Positions 45,514 through 59,717 of a stretch of 64,000 nt of DNA are shown here, one piece after another; the stretch's first letter is position 1, and each line of letters starts with the position of its first letter. The notes beneath the pieces are model-generated. The model was not told the origin of the DNA. It saw only the letters and a program-made list of their open reading frames with translations, and did not search any database. The stretch covers positions 40,156,494 through 40,220,493 of the forward strand of contig NC_053045.1 of NCBI RefSeq assembly GCF_003473485.1, given 5' to 3'. Origin of the DNA: Medicago truncatula. Its lineage: Eukaryota; Streptophyta; Magnoliopsida; Fabales; Fabaceae. Position numbers and translations under genes: made by a program.

Positions 45514-48369
45514 ATGATCCCTCACACAATACTCTTCACCTTACTCTTATCCTCAACCTTCACCTCTACCCTCGCCCAATCAAAACCCACCCTAACAGTA
45601 ACCCCAACCACCCTCACAAAATCTGGCGACACCGTCACCCTCCGGTGGTCCGGTATCCAATCCCCCTCCGATCTCGACTTCCTCGCAATCTACTCCCCAC
45701 CTACCTCCGCCCACAAAAACTACATCGGCTACCTCTTCCTCTCCAAATCCCCCACCTGGCAATCCGGCTCCGGCAACCTCTCTCTTCCTCTCATCAACCT
45801 CCGTTCCAACTACTCCTTCCGTATCTTCCACTGGTCCCAATCCGAAATCAACCCTAAACGTCAAGATCACGATCATAATCCCTTACCACAAACGCATCAC
45901 CTTCTTGCTTTCTCTGATGAAGTTTCTTTTCCATCCCTTCGACCGGAGCAGATTCATCTTGCTTTTGCAGATGAAGAAGATGCTATGAGGGTGATGTATG
46001 TGACGGGGGTTCCGAAGAAGACGTATGTGAGATATGGAGAAAGAGAGGATATGATGGATAGATTGGTTGTTGCGAATGTGAAGAGATATGAGAGAGAGCA
46101 TATGTGTGATGCTCCTGCTAATCAGAGTGTTGGTTGGAGGGATCCTGGGTTTATTCATGATGCTTTGATTACTGGTTTGGACAAAGGAAGAAGATATTAC
46201 TACAAGGTTTTTATTTTTTATTTTTTTGCTTTCTTTGTGTTGTTGGATTTCTCGTGACATTGCTCTTTTAGGTTTGTTTGGTTGGATATTTTTATTACTT
46301 TGGTTAGAAGTTAGTTGGATGTAAAGTGGTACTCTTTCCGGTGACTAAAATTTCACTTTTTAGGTTCATTGCATAACTGATGTATTCGTCTATAATACAG
46401 ACGAGATTCACCGGTTATGCACTGAACCTAAATAGTCAAATTTTGCTTATAACAGCGACCACAGGGTATTTGGGGTGAATTCTACTGTGGACCACTTTGA
46501 TAGGTTGGTCACAGGGGACTGAAAATCAAAAATCGTTCAAAACTCCAATGACAACATAAGTTGCGTTTTAGAAGTAGAACTCCACAATTCTTCTTGTTAT
46601 CACGGTTGAGATAGTGACTTGATCGGTGCTGGTTCAACAGAAAGAAAAAAAAAAAGAGAAAACGAATGTATGGCTAAAACATGAATTCGGTTTTTGGTTG
46701 AACCAACATCAATCAGATCAATGTCTCATGGAAAAGAGAACTGGGGGTTTATGCTTTGCAGGGATGTCATCACTCGTAGTTGGGGTTTTGAGAAGTACTA
46801 GGCTATCAGATACACTAGAATTGTTTATGTTATATGAATTAAACAATGAATCTGAGGCTGAAACGAAATCACGATAAGAGGTATAAAGCTCTAAATATCA
46901 TCTTTTAAGTTAAAATCCATTACGGAGACAAAACCTATTCTACTTAATACTCAAATATGCCAAAAAATTTAGTAAGTATACAATATCGTATTTTGCTGAG
47001 GTCTTAAAATTCTGATTCATCTAATTGCTTAGTATATGGAAACCAGAAACTTAATTTGGTATGGTGTTTTTCTGTGTGTTAGGTTGGAAATGATAATGGA
47101 GGTTGGAGTGCAACCCATAGCTTTGTGTCGAGGAATAGTGATTCAAATGAAACAATAGCTTTCCTTTTCGGTGACATGGGAACATTTACAGCATACAATA
47201 CGTATTTGCGTACACAAGATGAGAGCATATCAACCATGAAGTGGATCCTGCGTGATGTTGAAGCTCTAGGAAACAAGCCCGCCTTTATATCACACATTGG
47301 AGACACAAGTTATGCAAGAGGTTATGCGTGGTTGTGGGATCATTTTTTCGCACAGATTGAACCTGTTGCAACCAAAGTGGCATACCATGTATGCATTGGC
47401 AATCACGAGTATAACTGGCCTTTACAGCCGTGGAAACCTGATTGGGCTAATTATAGAACAGATGGAGGTGGTGAATGTGGTGTACCCTACAGTTTAAGGT
47501 TCAACATGCCAGGAAACTCTTCAGAACCCACTGGAACTGTAGCTCCAGCCACTAGGAATCTTTATTACTCATTTGATATGGGAGCAGTACATTTTGTTTA
47601 TATTTCCACAGAGACCAATTTCCTTCCTGGGAGCAATCAGTATAACTTCTTAAAGCGTGATTTGGAATCAGTTGACAGGAACAAGACTCCTTTTGTAGTA
47701 GTCCAAGGGCACCGACCCATGTACACAACAAGCAATGAATTTAGGGATGCTGCGTTAAGAGGAAAGATGGTTGAGCACCTGGAACCTCTATTGGTGAATA
47801 ACCATGTAACCCTTGCCCTTTGGGGTCATGTTCATAGGTACGAGAGATTTTGTCCACTAAACAACTTTACTTGTGGAAATGGTGTGGGTCGGAGAGCAGG
47901 GGAAAAAGGTCATACCATTCATCTTGTGATCGGCATGGCAGGGCAAGACTGGCAACCCATGTGGCGACCAAGACCGGATCATCCCGATGTCCCAATCTAT
48001 CCACAACCAAAACGATCTTTGTACCGCGGGGGTGAGTTCGGATACATTAGATTGATGGCTACAAAGCAGAATCTCGTGATTTCTTATGTTGGTAATCATG
48101 ATGGCGAGGTGCATGACACATTGGAGATTCTGGAATCTGGAGAAGTTGTTAGTGGTGGTGGTGGTAACGATAATGTTAATGGCGGTATTGGTAGTGCTAA
48201 ACCTGAAGGTCAGATTAAAGAATCCACGTTGTCGTGGTATGTCCAGGGAGGAAGTGTACTAGTGCTTGGGGCCTTTATGGGCTACATTCTTGGTTTCGTT
48301 TCACATGCTAGGAAGAAGCAGCCCGAGTCCAGGAGTGGTTTTAGCCCCGTGAAGACTGAGGAAACATGA
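45514..48369 (+). CDS. Purple acid phosphatase, PAP2/PAP9 type (second tandem copy)
   Basis: Two exons, 45514-46206 and 47083-48369, with an 876-bp GT-AG intron at exactly the same codon boundary (after GRRYYYK) as the gene at 40239. It encodes 659 residues, a clear tandem duplicate. The metal-ligand motifs are all kept: GDMG, GDTSY, GNHE, VQGH and GHVH. The signal peptide ([20 protein letters not shown]) and the C-terminal anchor with ARKK are also kept. It differs from its partner in a Gly/Asn-rich insertion ([14 protein letters not shown]) before the tail. Exon 1 is more GC-rich and Pro-rich at the nucleotide level than exon 2, as in the other copy. A metal-dependent phosphatase at the outer face of organelles is the expected role. 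Confidence 0.93.
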
Positions 48370-49537
48370 TTAGTTATTAGCCTTTATAACTTTTTTTTAT
48401 AGGAAGGTTTGAAATTAAGTATCTCTTCTATTTGTTTTTATCAAAACCCCAGTTGCAGCTGGTATATGCTTGGGGTCTTATGTTTTGTACATATGCAATT
48501 TTTCTTCCTGAGGACTTGCCATTTAAGGTATTCCTTGTAGTGATTTGTTTTGTTCTATAATATGTTCAAGTTATATGTACAGATAGAGCGTACTTCATAC
48601 ACAATAAAACATGTTAAATTAAGGATACCAATGTAACTAATTATTAAAAGAAGAAAAAATCTCTCTCCTGTTATATCTATGCCGGTCTTTGAATAGAAGT
48701 TACTCAAAGCAATTTTTTATTTCTGTGTTTAATTTTATTTCTTATTTTGTGTTTTAGAGATGATCTCTGAATGGCTTGGTTATGCAAACCCCTTGGCCAG
48801 TCCAGAAAATTAATATCTTCCTGAATGGAGGAAGGAATGAATAGTGAGAATATGCAAGTCCCCAATTTGATCTACAAAACCATGTTCCTCTTTAGGTACA
48901 CAAACTTAGAACAGAGATATGTTTGTCTCCACAATCAAGATTTAAGCAAGCCTCCAGCTTTAGTGAACAGTTACAACATGCTTATGCATAACTTCGTCAT
49001 CCATTAACTAGTGTGGAAAGCCAACTTGTTTCTCTGTCTCTAGGATTGTAAGCCAGGGATAAAAAAGGAAAGTAGTATTTTTTTTCCTGTCCAAGTTGCC
49101 ATATTTGGACAATAATCCAGCATGGCAGTATCAGTAAGTGGACCAAAAGTTAAACAAAAAAACCAAATGGCAAGACAGAAAAACAGAAATATCACAGGGT
49201 TGATTTGGTCATTTAGTTTCAACTTTCATGGATATGCAGTTAAAACGTGAGAATTGTTGATCATGAAGGAGGAGGACCAACCAACTACTGTCACAAAAGT
49301 AAGGAGTAAGTAGGTAACTAAAAGCTGTATTTTGGCTCGTGTTTAATATGATATGAACATCATTTCCAAATACCAAGATATTTATGTTCAATAATTCAAT
49401 AAAGATAAGACACACACGCACTTCCTCTTTCACTCGTTCTTTTTTCTTCATCACTACTCAAAATAACATACATTATTTCTGTTCTGTGGAATACTGCTCC
49501 TCTGACACATCATACTTTACAAGAAAAACTAGCAGCA
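48370..49537. other. Intergenic between PAP copy 2 and starch phosphorylase
   Basis: The first 200 bp matches the 3' flank of PAP copy 1 (TATAGGA-GGT, ATTAAGTATC) and is 3' UTR. The remainder includes the promoter and 5' UTR of the phosphorylase gene. No other gene was seen. Confidence 0.5.
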
Positions 49538-52500
49538 ATGTCTGCTCTACCATTCTCAACAACCTGCAGGCATTCAAACTCACCTTTACATCCCCATTCC
49601 AAATCAAACTTTACAGGTCTCGGTCAAAGAAATAATATTTGGCAGTTGTTTGTCATCACAAAGTCAAATTCCAGAAGAGCAATTAGAAAGCTCTATGTAA
49701 AGAATGTTGCCAGCGACAAAACAGCGGAACTGAAAGAACGACTCATCAAACAAGGTTGCTTGCTGGCATTTTCTCATGTTTTGTGATTCTTTCTTCACTC
49801 CACTTCTTTACTTTCTAATATATTATTAAGGATATTCATGTTTATAATTTAAATAGTTATATTTTTTTCAGTTAGCCTTGCAAGAGTTTCAGTTTAGTGG
49901 AAATTTTGCTGGGTTTAATTGGTCACTAGTGCATTTTTTCGAAAGTTTCTTAAAAGTTAAGGAGTGGGAACCATGGTTTTATGTTAGATTTATTTTGAGT
50001 GAAACTGTCAATGCACATTTTAGTTGGCTGATTCAGATAGTAGCTTTCTTACGGTGATTTTCGTAACTTATATTACCACGGGAAGGATGTCTCTTAAAAG
50101 TAACCAAAAAAAAGAAGGATGTCTCTTAATATCTTTCCATGTAAATTTGGATTAATGGAATCTAGTTGAGGAAATAAAGATTAGTGATTACATCATCTCT
50201 TGAGGGAATCTATTTATCCCTTTGAAGTTTGTTGGAGGAATAGTTAGTATTGAGTATTGAGTTACTATTTTCCCTAAGATTTTCCTTTATATAAATCAAG
50301 TTTCCTTGAATCGTAATTGAACTAATGACAAAACCTCATAATAGATTGACAATTCTTATTTATTTATTTATTCAGTTAACAAAAGTAGAAACACGTTTAA
50401 GCAATACCATAGCTAATACAACAGTGTTCTCTTGAAGTTATAAGGATATTCTAGATTTTTTTTTCCACATATATATGTTTCTATCGAATTCTAAAATCAA
50501 ATATTTATGAGTATTATATCTTACAATAATGTTTTTTTTTTGTTCTGCAAATATGGTCCTAAATATTAATTCCTTATTGCTTAACACTTGCAGGCACCAC
50601 TTCAAATGAATTTGTTACAGATTCTGCATCTGTAGCTTCAAGCATAAAATATCATGCTGAGTTCACCACATCTTTTTCTCCTGAGAAATTTGAGCCCAGT
50701 AAGGCTTACTTTGCAACTGCAGAGAGTGTCCGTGATTCCCTTATCATAAATTGGAATGCAACATATGAATATTATGAGAGGGTTAATGTTAAGCAAGCTT
50801 ATTACATGTCTATGGAGTATCTACAGGTTCATATTGGGTTTCCTTTATGAAACACGGGTCATTTTCATTGCAAATGATTATTAATTTTCATTACTACATT
50901 TTTTCCCAATTGTGAAGGGTAGGGCATTGTTAAATGCAATTGGGAATTTACAACTCTCAGGTCCTTATGCTGAGGCTCTGAAGAAGCTGGGTTACAATTT
51001 AGAGGATGTGGCTAATCAGGTTTTTTCCTACTATTGTTCTCCTTTGTTGTTGCGGTTTCGGCTTCTGTTAGAAACTTTTTTACTTTTGTTACAATTTTTG
51101 TTTATCAAATAGTCCTCCTGGTAGAATGTAACAGTAAGTTGAACTGGACTAATCCCTTTCTGTCCATTTCACAAAATTGTTATCTGTCATCTTGAGGATG
51201 CTAAATGTTATAGTCCAATGTATCTCTTATAGGCTTTCTATTGACAAGAAAGATTAGGTTCATATTTGAACCAAGATTCTTACATGTTTTTTTAATGGAA
51301 AAAAGAGAGAATATTGTTAGGAAACTAGCAAGCAAGTTTAAGAGTAAAATGTCTTCATTTTTGTGGAAACATAATGATGAAGGACCAAGAAAAACTACAA
51401 AAGAACCGCAAACCGTTCACGAATGAAATGATATTAATATGGATAGATTGCAAAGAATTAATCCGAGCATATTTAAAAGCAAACTCACATACAATTCACA
51501 GGAGCCAGATGCAGCCCTTGGGAATGGAGGATTAGGCCGGCTTGCTTCTTGCTTTCTAGACTCATTGGCAACACTGAATTACCCTGCATGGGGATATGGA
51601 CTTAGATACAGGTATGGTTTATTCAAACAACGTATAACGAAGGACGGCCAGGAGGAAGTTGCTGAAAACTGGCTTGAGGTACTGCTTATATGGATATTCA
51701 ATAATTATCAATTGTAAGCCAATTTTCATATTATTGCAGCCTATGCAGGCATGCTTGTTCTTTTAATTGTTCTTACTTCTATCACTCTTTTTGGAAGCTC
51801 TGTAAGTTCTTCTGCAGAGATATTAACTGACTGATGTGTCTATTTATAGATGGGAAATCCCTGGGAAATTCAGAGAAACGATGTCTCTTATCCAGTTAGG
51901 TTCTATGGAGAAGTTATTTCAGGGCCAAATGAAGCTAAGCAGTGGACTGGAGGAGAAAGTATTTTGGCCGTTGCTTATGATGTTCCAATACCTGGATACA
52001 AAACTAGAACCACCATAAACTTGCGATTGTGGTCCACTAAAGTTTCAACTGAAGAATTTGATTTGAAGGCTTTCAATACTGGAGATCATGCCAAAGCATA
52101 CGCTGCCATGAAGAATGCAGAGAAGGTTTGTGGAAGCCTTGTTTCTTTGTGGTCCATACATCTGCATCTAAGTTCAGGGTCTTCTTCTGAACTTTCCGAA
52201 AAGTACTTTCTGGAAGATTCAAAATATCCACCACTGAGCTTAGAATGTATTGCATGAATATGACGAAAACCTTATTCTCTTGTTTCAAATTGTAGTGGTA
52301 CCTATATCTCAGATATAAATCATCAGAGAAATTTCTTTTCATTTATGGAAAGTAAATTCAGTCGACTGTTTTCATGAATCATTTGTGATGCATATTTATT
52401 TCTTTTAATGTTTGTTGTAATCAGATCTGTTACATTCTATACCCTGGGGATGAATCAATAGAAGGAAAGACTCTACGACTAAAGCAACAATATACATTAT

Positions 52501-55500
52501 GCTCAGCCTCTCTCCAGGATATCATTGCACGCTTTGAAAAGAGATCAGGAATGACGGTAAATTGGGACTCCCTCCCAGATAAAGTGGTGGTACAAATGAA
52601 TGATACTCACCCAACACTCTGCATTCCTGAGCTGATTAGGATATTAATAGATGTGAAGGGTTTAAGCTGGGAGAAAGCTTGGGATATTACTAAAAGGTGT
52701 TTCTTTTTGCATCAACTCTATCCAATTTATATTTAAAAGATATCAAGCCATTATTAGAGCTTCTCTAATAACAACGTTTTAACCACTGCTTTGATCTTTA
52801 CACTTAGTTTGATCCCTCTTTTAATGACTCTTCTGTTAGAACGGTTGCTTATACAAACCACACAGTTCTACCAGAGGCACTAGAGAAATGGAGTTTGACG
52901 CTTCTGCAGGATTTACTTCCTCGACATGTGGAAATAATAAAAAGGATAGATGAGGAGGTAATGTTGTAATGTTTATTTGGCTTTAGTGTTAAAATTATTC
53001 TTATTTCATATGTCCATCTACACGGTTTTCTTTACGAACTTTATGAATTCTTCTCTATATATAATGTCTTGTATCTTTGTTTTGTTAACCAGTTTACACA
53101 TGAAATTGTTTCTGAGTATGGGACAAATGATCTTAACATGCTGCAAGAAAAGCTCGGAAAGATGAGAATACTAGAGAATATTGAGTTGCCGGATTCGGTG
53201 GTTGAGTTTATTAATAATACAGTTCTTGCCGATGATCCTGTTGAGGAAATTGATGTTGATGATAATGATATAAAGGCAACAGAAAAGAAAGATAATGAAG
53301 AAGAAAATGATGATGATGACGAAGAAGAAGAAGATGAAGTGGGGAAAGACGAACAAGAAGCGGATGATGGTGAAGAGCTTGTTGTAGAGAACAAAAAAGA
53401 ATGGAAATTCGAAGTTGATCCAAACCTGCCGATGATGGTTCGCATGGCTAACCTATGTGTTGTTGGTGGTTTTTCTGTGAATGGAGTAGCTGAGATTCAC
53501 AGTGAGATTGTAAAAGAGGAAGTTTTTAATGAATTTTACGAGGTATCAAAATCAACAGATTCTTTTTATGTTAATATGAACAATTTTTTTTGCAATTAGT
53601 GGTATGTACATCCATAAAATATGATATTCATTAATTTTCTCTGTCATTGAATTGACAGTTGTGGCCTGAAAAATTCCAGAATAAAACAAATGGGGTGACA
53701 CCTAGAAGATGGATCCGTTTCTGTAATCCCGACCTTAGTAAAATCATTACAAAATGGATTGGAACAGAAGACTGGGTAACAGATCTTGAGAAATTGGCTG
53801 TACTTCGCAAGGTAAATGAATTTAATTGATCATTCTGAATGATATTTGAATTAAATAATTTCTATGCAACAACTTCCACAGTTGGCTAGTAAGTACATAT
53901 GTGAGAGTTGCTTTTTGGAGAGCACAGTACGATGAAAGTTGTGATTAGTCACATTATAATGTCAAAATGGCAGCAAGCATTATAGGCGACTCCTTAGTCG
54001 AATGTCACTTCACAATTTTTTTTGCACAAATTCTATGTGTTCTTTAGTTCCTTTAGATTTTTCCTTTATGGATACATTTTTCTACCAGTTTGCAGATAAT
54101 GAGGATCTGCAATCAGAGTGGATAGAATCAAAAAGGAGAAACAAGATTAACGTTGCATCATTTATCAAAGAGAAAACAGGTTATGTTGTCAGTCCAGATG
54201 CAATGTTTGATGTACAGGTTAGTTTTCTGCCATCAAGAACTGCATTTCCTTCTTCTCGTGTTTAGTTAGCATCTGAATAGTAGCAATGCTGGAAATGTTT
54301 CATGTCCGGAGTGTTTATTTTCACCTTAACATTAGTTCTTGGTTCTTGCTCCTAAAACAACTTACACATACGTAACTCATAAAGAAGTTCATTTTTTTAT
54401 AGTTAAATAGATTTAGAATCCTGTGTAAAACTTACACAATGAGGATCAGCATCATCCATCTCTAATGTTATAGAAATCCTTGTAACATTATACGGTCTCA
54501 CTATTTGCTGCATAGGAGAAGGGACAGTGCTCTGTATTATACTATTATTAGCTAAAAATTCCTATGCTGTAAAATAACATCACCCCTTTATGATGAATTC
54601 TTAAATACTATATGTTACAAGTGTTGTCAAATATCGGCCATGATGGATTCCAGTGGCATATTTTTTTTATAATTGCCATGGCCAATTTGTGATAGATAGC
54701 GACGCCATGGTGTTTTTTGGCGGATATGACAGCTTAAAAAGGCCGGTTTTTGTCTTTTGGCCAAGGTCTGCCATCTGACGTCAATAACATTGGTTTCTGT
54801 CAAGCATCTTTTTTTTTTAAACGGGTTACAGCCAACTATCTAGGTTGAGCTTTGATGTTTGTGTAACAGCACTAGTTCAATTTCTATGCCATATTTTATG
54901 TTTTTATTGGCTAGATATAATATTTTTGGAGTGTAATATGTTTTTCAACAAACACACATGTAATTATTAACAAAAGTGAGAAAAATCATTTAACTGGATA
55001 TAAACTGTACATTTACTTATTGTGTAAAACCAAGATCCAATAAATAACAGCTGAATAGAAAAAAGGCTAAATGAAATCGTACTTGGGAAAATGGGACAAC
55101 CATTAAAATTCCAATGGCATGTTTTTTTATACCCTCAATCATGGTTAATGATAAATGACATATCTATTTTCAGGTCAAACGTATCCATGAATACAAACGG
55201 CAGTTACTGAATATCATGGGAATTGTTTATCGCTACAAAAAAATGAAAGAATTGAGTGCTGAGGAAAGAAAGCAATTGTTTGTTCCTCGGGTTTGTATTT
55301 TTGGAGGGAAAGCATTTGCAACATATGTTCAAGCCAAGAGGATTGTAAAATTCATCACAGATGTAGGAGCTACAGTTAATCACGATCCAGAGATTGGAGA
55401 TCTTTTGAAGGTATCAGTCAAACTTGGGTGATAGATAAACACGTTATAGCCGTTCCAAAAATTTGGTTGCCTACACCTTTTGATGTTTAAATAAAAATTT

Positions 55501-57022
55501 GTTTGCTTTATCTGAAGTGGAACTTTGGAAAATGTTTAATTCCAAGGACAAATCCCAGTAGTTAAATAAATGAATATCTCAACAAAAATGGACTGAAGTA
55601 ATCGACAAATTTATGCTATTCTTCATATGTAACAGCATGTATGTGGCCTCAGCTGCAGCAAAATAAAATTATAGCTTGTTAGCTGAAAAGCTGATAAAGG
55701 GTTGTTAAATTAGCATTTTTTCTACTTAGTCATAAAACAGATCATGGTTTTTGTCTTAACTTGCAGGTTATATTTGTTCCTGATTACAATGTTAGTGTTG
55801 CTGAAATGCTAATTCCCGGCAGTGAATTGTCCCAGCACATTAGGTATAGATAAATATTTTTTTTAAAAAAATATTTTATATTTGGTTCACAATCAATTTT
55901 GGCAGTGTTTTTTTCTGACTTCTGTTTCTGTTCTTCTGCTTGTTTAGCACAGCTGGGATGGAGGCCAGTGGAACAAGCAACATGAAATTTGCTATGAATG
56001 GATGTGTACAAATTGGAACCCTTGATGGAGCGAATGTTGAAATAAGAGAAGAAGTTGGAGAAGATAACTTCTTTCTTTTTGGCGCACGAGCTCAAGAAAT
56101 TGCAGGGTTAAGGAAAGAAAGAGCAGAGGGAAAGGCAAGTTTTAAAAGCAAACATAATATTTGATTCAATGCGATTTTTCCTGTTCCTTTTTGTCTTCTT
56201 TCACACACTTCAATTTTTCATGACAATAGAAATTGCTTACGAAAGCTCAAAACCAATAAAATTTGGCTTCTATAGATCCTTTAAGGCACTGTTGAGTCTA
56301 AGACAACAGAATCATGCATCGTAAATTTGTAATATCAATATTATGTGGTATTGTATATATATGCAGTTTGTACCAGACCCACAATTTGAAGAAGTGAAAG
56401 CATATGTTAGAAGTGGTGTTTTTGGCACCTACAACTATGACGAATTGATGGGATCTTTGGAAGGGAATGAAGGCTATGGTCGTGCTGATTATTTCCTTGT
56501 TGGCAAGGACTTCCCTAGCTACTTGGAGTGCCAAGAAGAAGTTGACAAGGCATATCGTGATCAAAAAGTAAGTAACAGCAAGTTCTGAACAAAACATGAG
56601 TTTTCATTTATTACCTTCTTGTTGAATTTGAATTTATTATAAAGATTAAAACCGACAAGCTTTGCGCAAATTTGTTTTCATGAACTTCTCACACACATCA
56701 TATTCATACCCTTGTTGACCACGGGTTCTCTCAACTTGTAATAAATGAAATTAGAAAATAGAAATCATTTGACATGTTTCTAAATTTTAATACATATTGC
56801 TCATATGCATAATGCTTAGGTTTTTATGCAAGTAGTTATATAATCTATGTCATATGTATGGCTGATATAGCGATCTAAAAGAATTCATTGATGTTGTTGG
56901 TGCAGAAATGGACAAGAATGTCAATCTTGAACACAGCTGGTTCATATAAATTCAGCAGTGACCGGACTATCCATGAATATGCTAGAGATATATGGAGAAT
57001 TGAGCCAGTTGTATTGCCTTGA
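49538..57022 (+). CDS. PHS1: Plastidial alpha-1,4-glucan phosphorylase, L isozyme
   Basis: Fifteen exons join in phase: 49538-49754, 50594-50826, 50918-51019, 51502-51678, 51850-52125, 52425-52696, 52840-52957, 53093-53542, 53659-53811, 54089-54217, 55174-55410, 55767-55843, 55948-56134, 56367-56567 and 56906-57022, giving 981 residues. The enzyme reversibly transfers glucose between glucose 1-phosphate and alpha-1,4-glucans, in starch metabolism. The N-terminal ~70 residues are Ser/Arg-rich and fit a chloroplast transit peptide. The pyridoxal phosphate lysine is K827 in [28 protein letters not shown] and [13 protein letters not shown] are other family signatures. Exon 8 carries the insertion specific to plastidial forms, here with an extreme Asp/Glu run (about residues 510-570). 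All introns are GT-AG except intron 13, which begins GC. The last residues are WRIEPVVLP. Confidence 0.96.
54618..54800. mobile_element. Probable small TE in phosphorylase intron 10
   Basis: The string 'GTGTTGTCAAATATCGGCCATG...GCCATGGCCAATTTG...GGCGGATATGACAG' is GC-richer than the surrounding intron and resembles dispersed 'AATAGCGGCCATAGC' repeats of plant genomes. It lies in the longest intron (54218-55173). The ends are not defined. Confidence 0.35.
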
Positions 57023-57875
57023 AAAGTTATGCATGTTCTGGTTTAAGCTTCTAAGGCATATTCAATTTCTTCCTTCTCTCACAATGAAGTTCACAAAGGC
57101 TTGAAAACTGACGACGCATAAAGTTTTCCGGTTAAGATATTTGAACATTTTTTACTCCAGGAATATGTTACATTCATACGATTATGTTCTATGAAAAAGT
57201 AATTTCTTAATTATTTTATGGTCCAATTTTCCAAATGAGGATGTTGATAAGGTTATATTGTTCCATGGATGGATTATTCAAACTAGAAAACAAAATGTTC
57301 TAGTGATTTCTTCTCAAGTGCTGTCTCATCATTCAAGTACAATGTACATTTGTTGTTTGCAATAGCAGAGTCTAAAGAGTTGTCAGTCAAAACATGGATT
57401 CATTTTGGAATCTCATGCATGTCCTGTTGAATATGGTGGCTGGTTATAAAATACAAATACGGAAAGGAAATTGGATGGACCTAAACAAGAGCACATAGAT
57501 TGGAGAAGTTACACACCCCTAATTTCCATCCAACCCACAGATTTCCTAAGCATTACTAGTCAAACTCAATTCAAGTTTTCTATGTATATATAGCTGAATG
57601 TGGTTGCTTGCTGGCCACGTAAAAATATTGAATTAGTCTAACTAAAGGAAATAACTCTTTTTTGTGGTAAACTTTTTGGAAAATAAAACATAAAGTTAAG
57701 GATTGATTTGATAGATAAAATGGTTTTTTTAGCATAATTTGACCATTCAAAGATTAATAATATACCCGACGAGTTGACTAGTATTTACTAGAAAATGTTA
57801 CTTTTTAGATTTGTTATTTAATTATTTATCATTTTATAGAGAAAGGGGAAGGAGGGTTGCAATTGCATGGTAAAC
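57023..57875. other. Intergenic between phosphorylase and reductase
   Basis: The first ~200 bp is phosphorylase 3' UTR. The rest is AT-rich upstream sequence of the reductase. No other gene was seen. Confidence 0.5.
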
Positions 57876-57884
57876 TATAAATAG
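57876..57884 (+). promoter_or_regulatory. TATA box of the alkenal reductase gene
   Basis: TATAAATAG lies 54 bases before the ATG, a typical plant core-promoter position. Confidence 0.75.
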
Positions 57885-57929
57885 AAGAAGCATCAAAAGA
57901 CATGAATGTTTCAGAGAGAGTAGTTCATC

Positions 57930-59717
<1,788 letters not shown>

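Noticed and set aside
45378..45857. 159-residue plus-strand frame rich in His and Pro
   Set aside because: Out-of-frame reading of PAP copy 2 exon 1; the true frame starts at 45514.
53041..53445. 134-residue minus-strand frame with a long serine run
   Set aside because: It is the antisense of the Asp/Glu-rich tract in phosphorylase exon 8.
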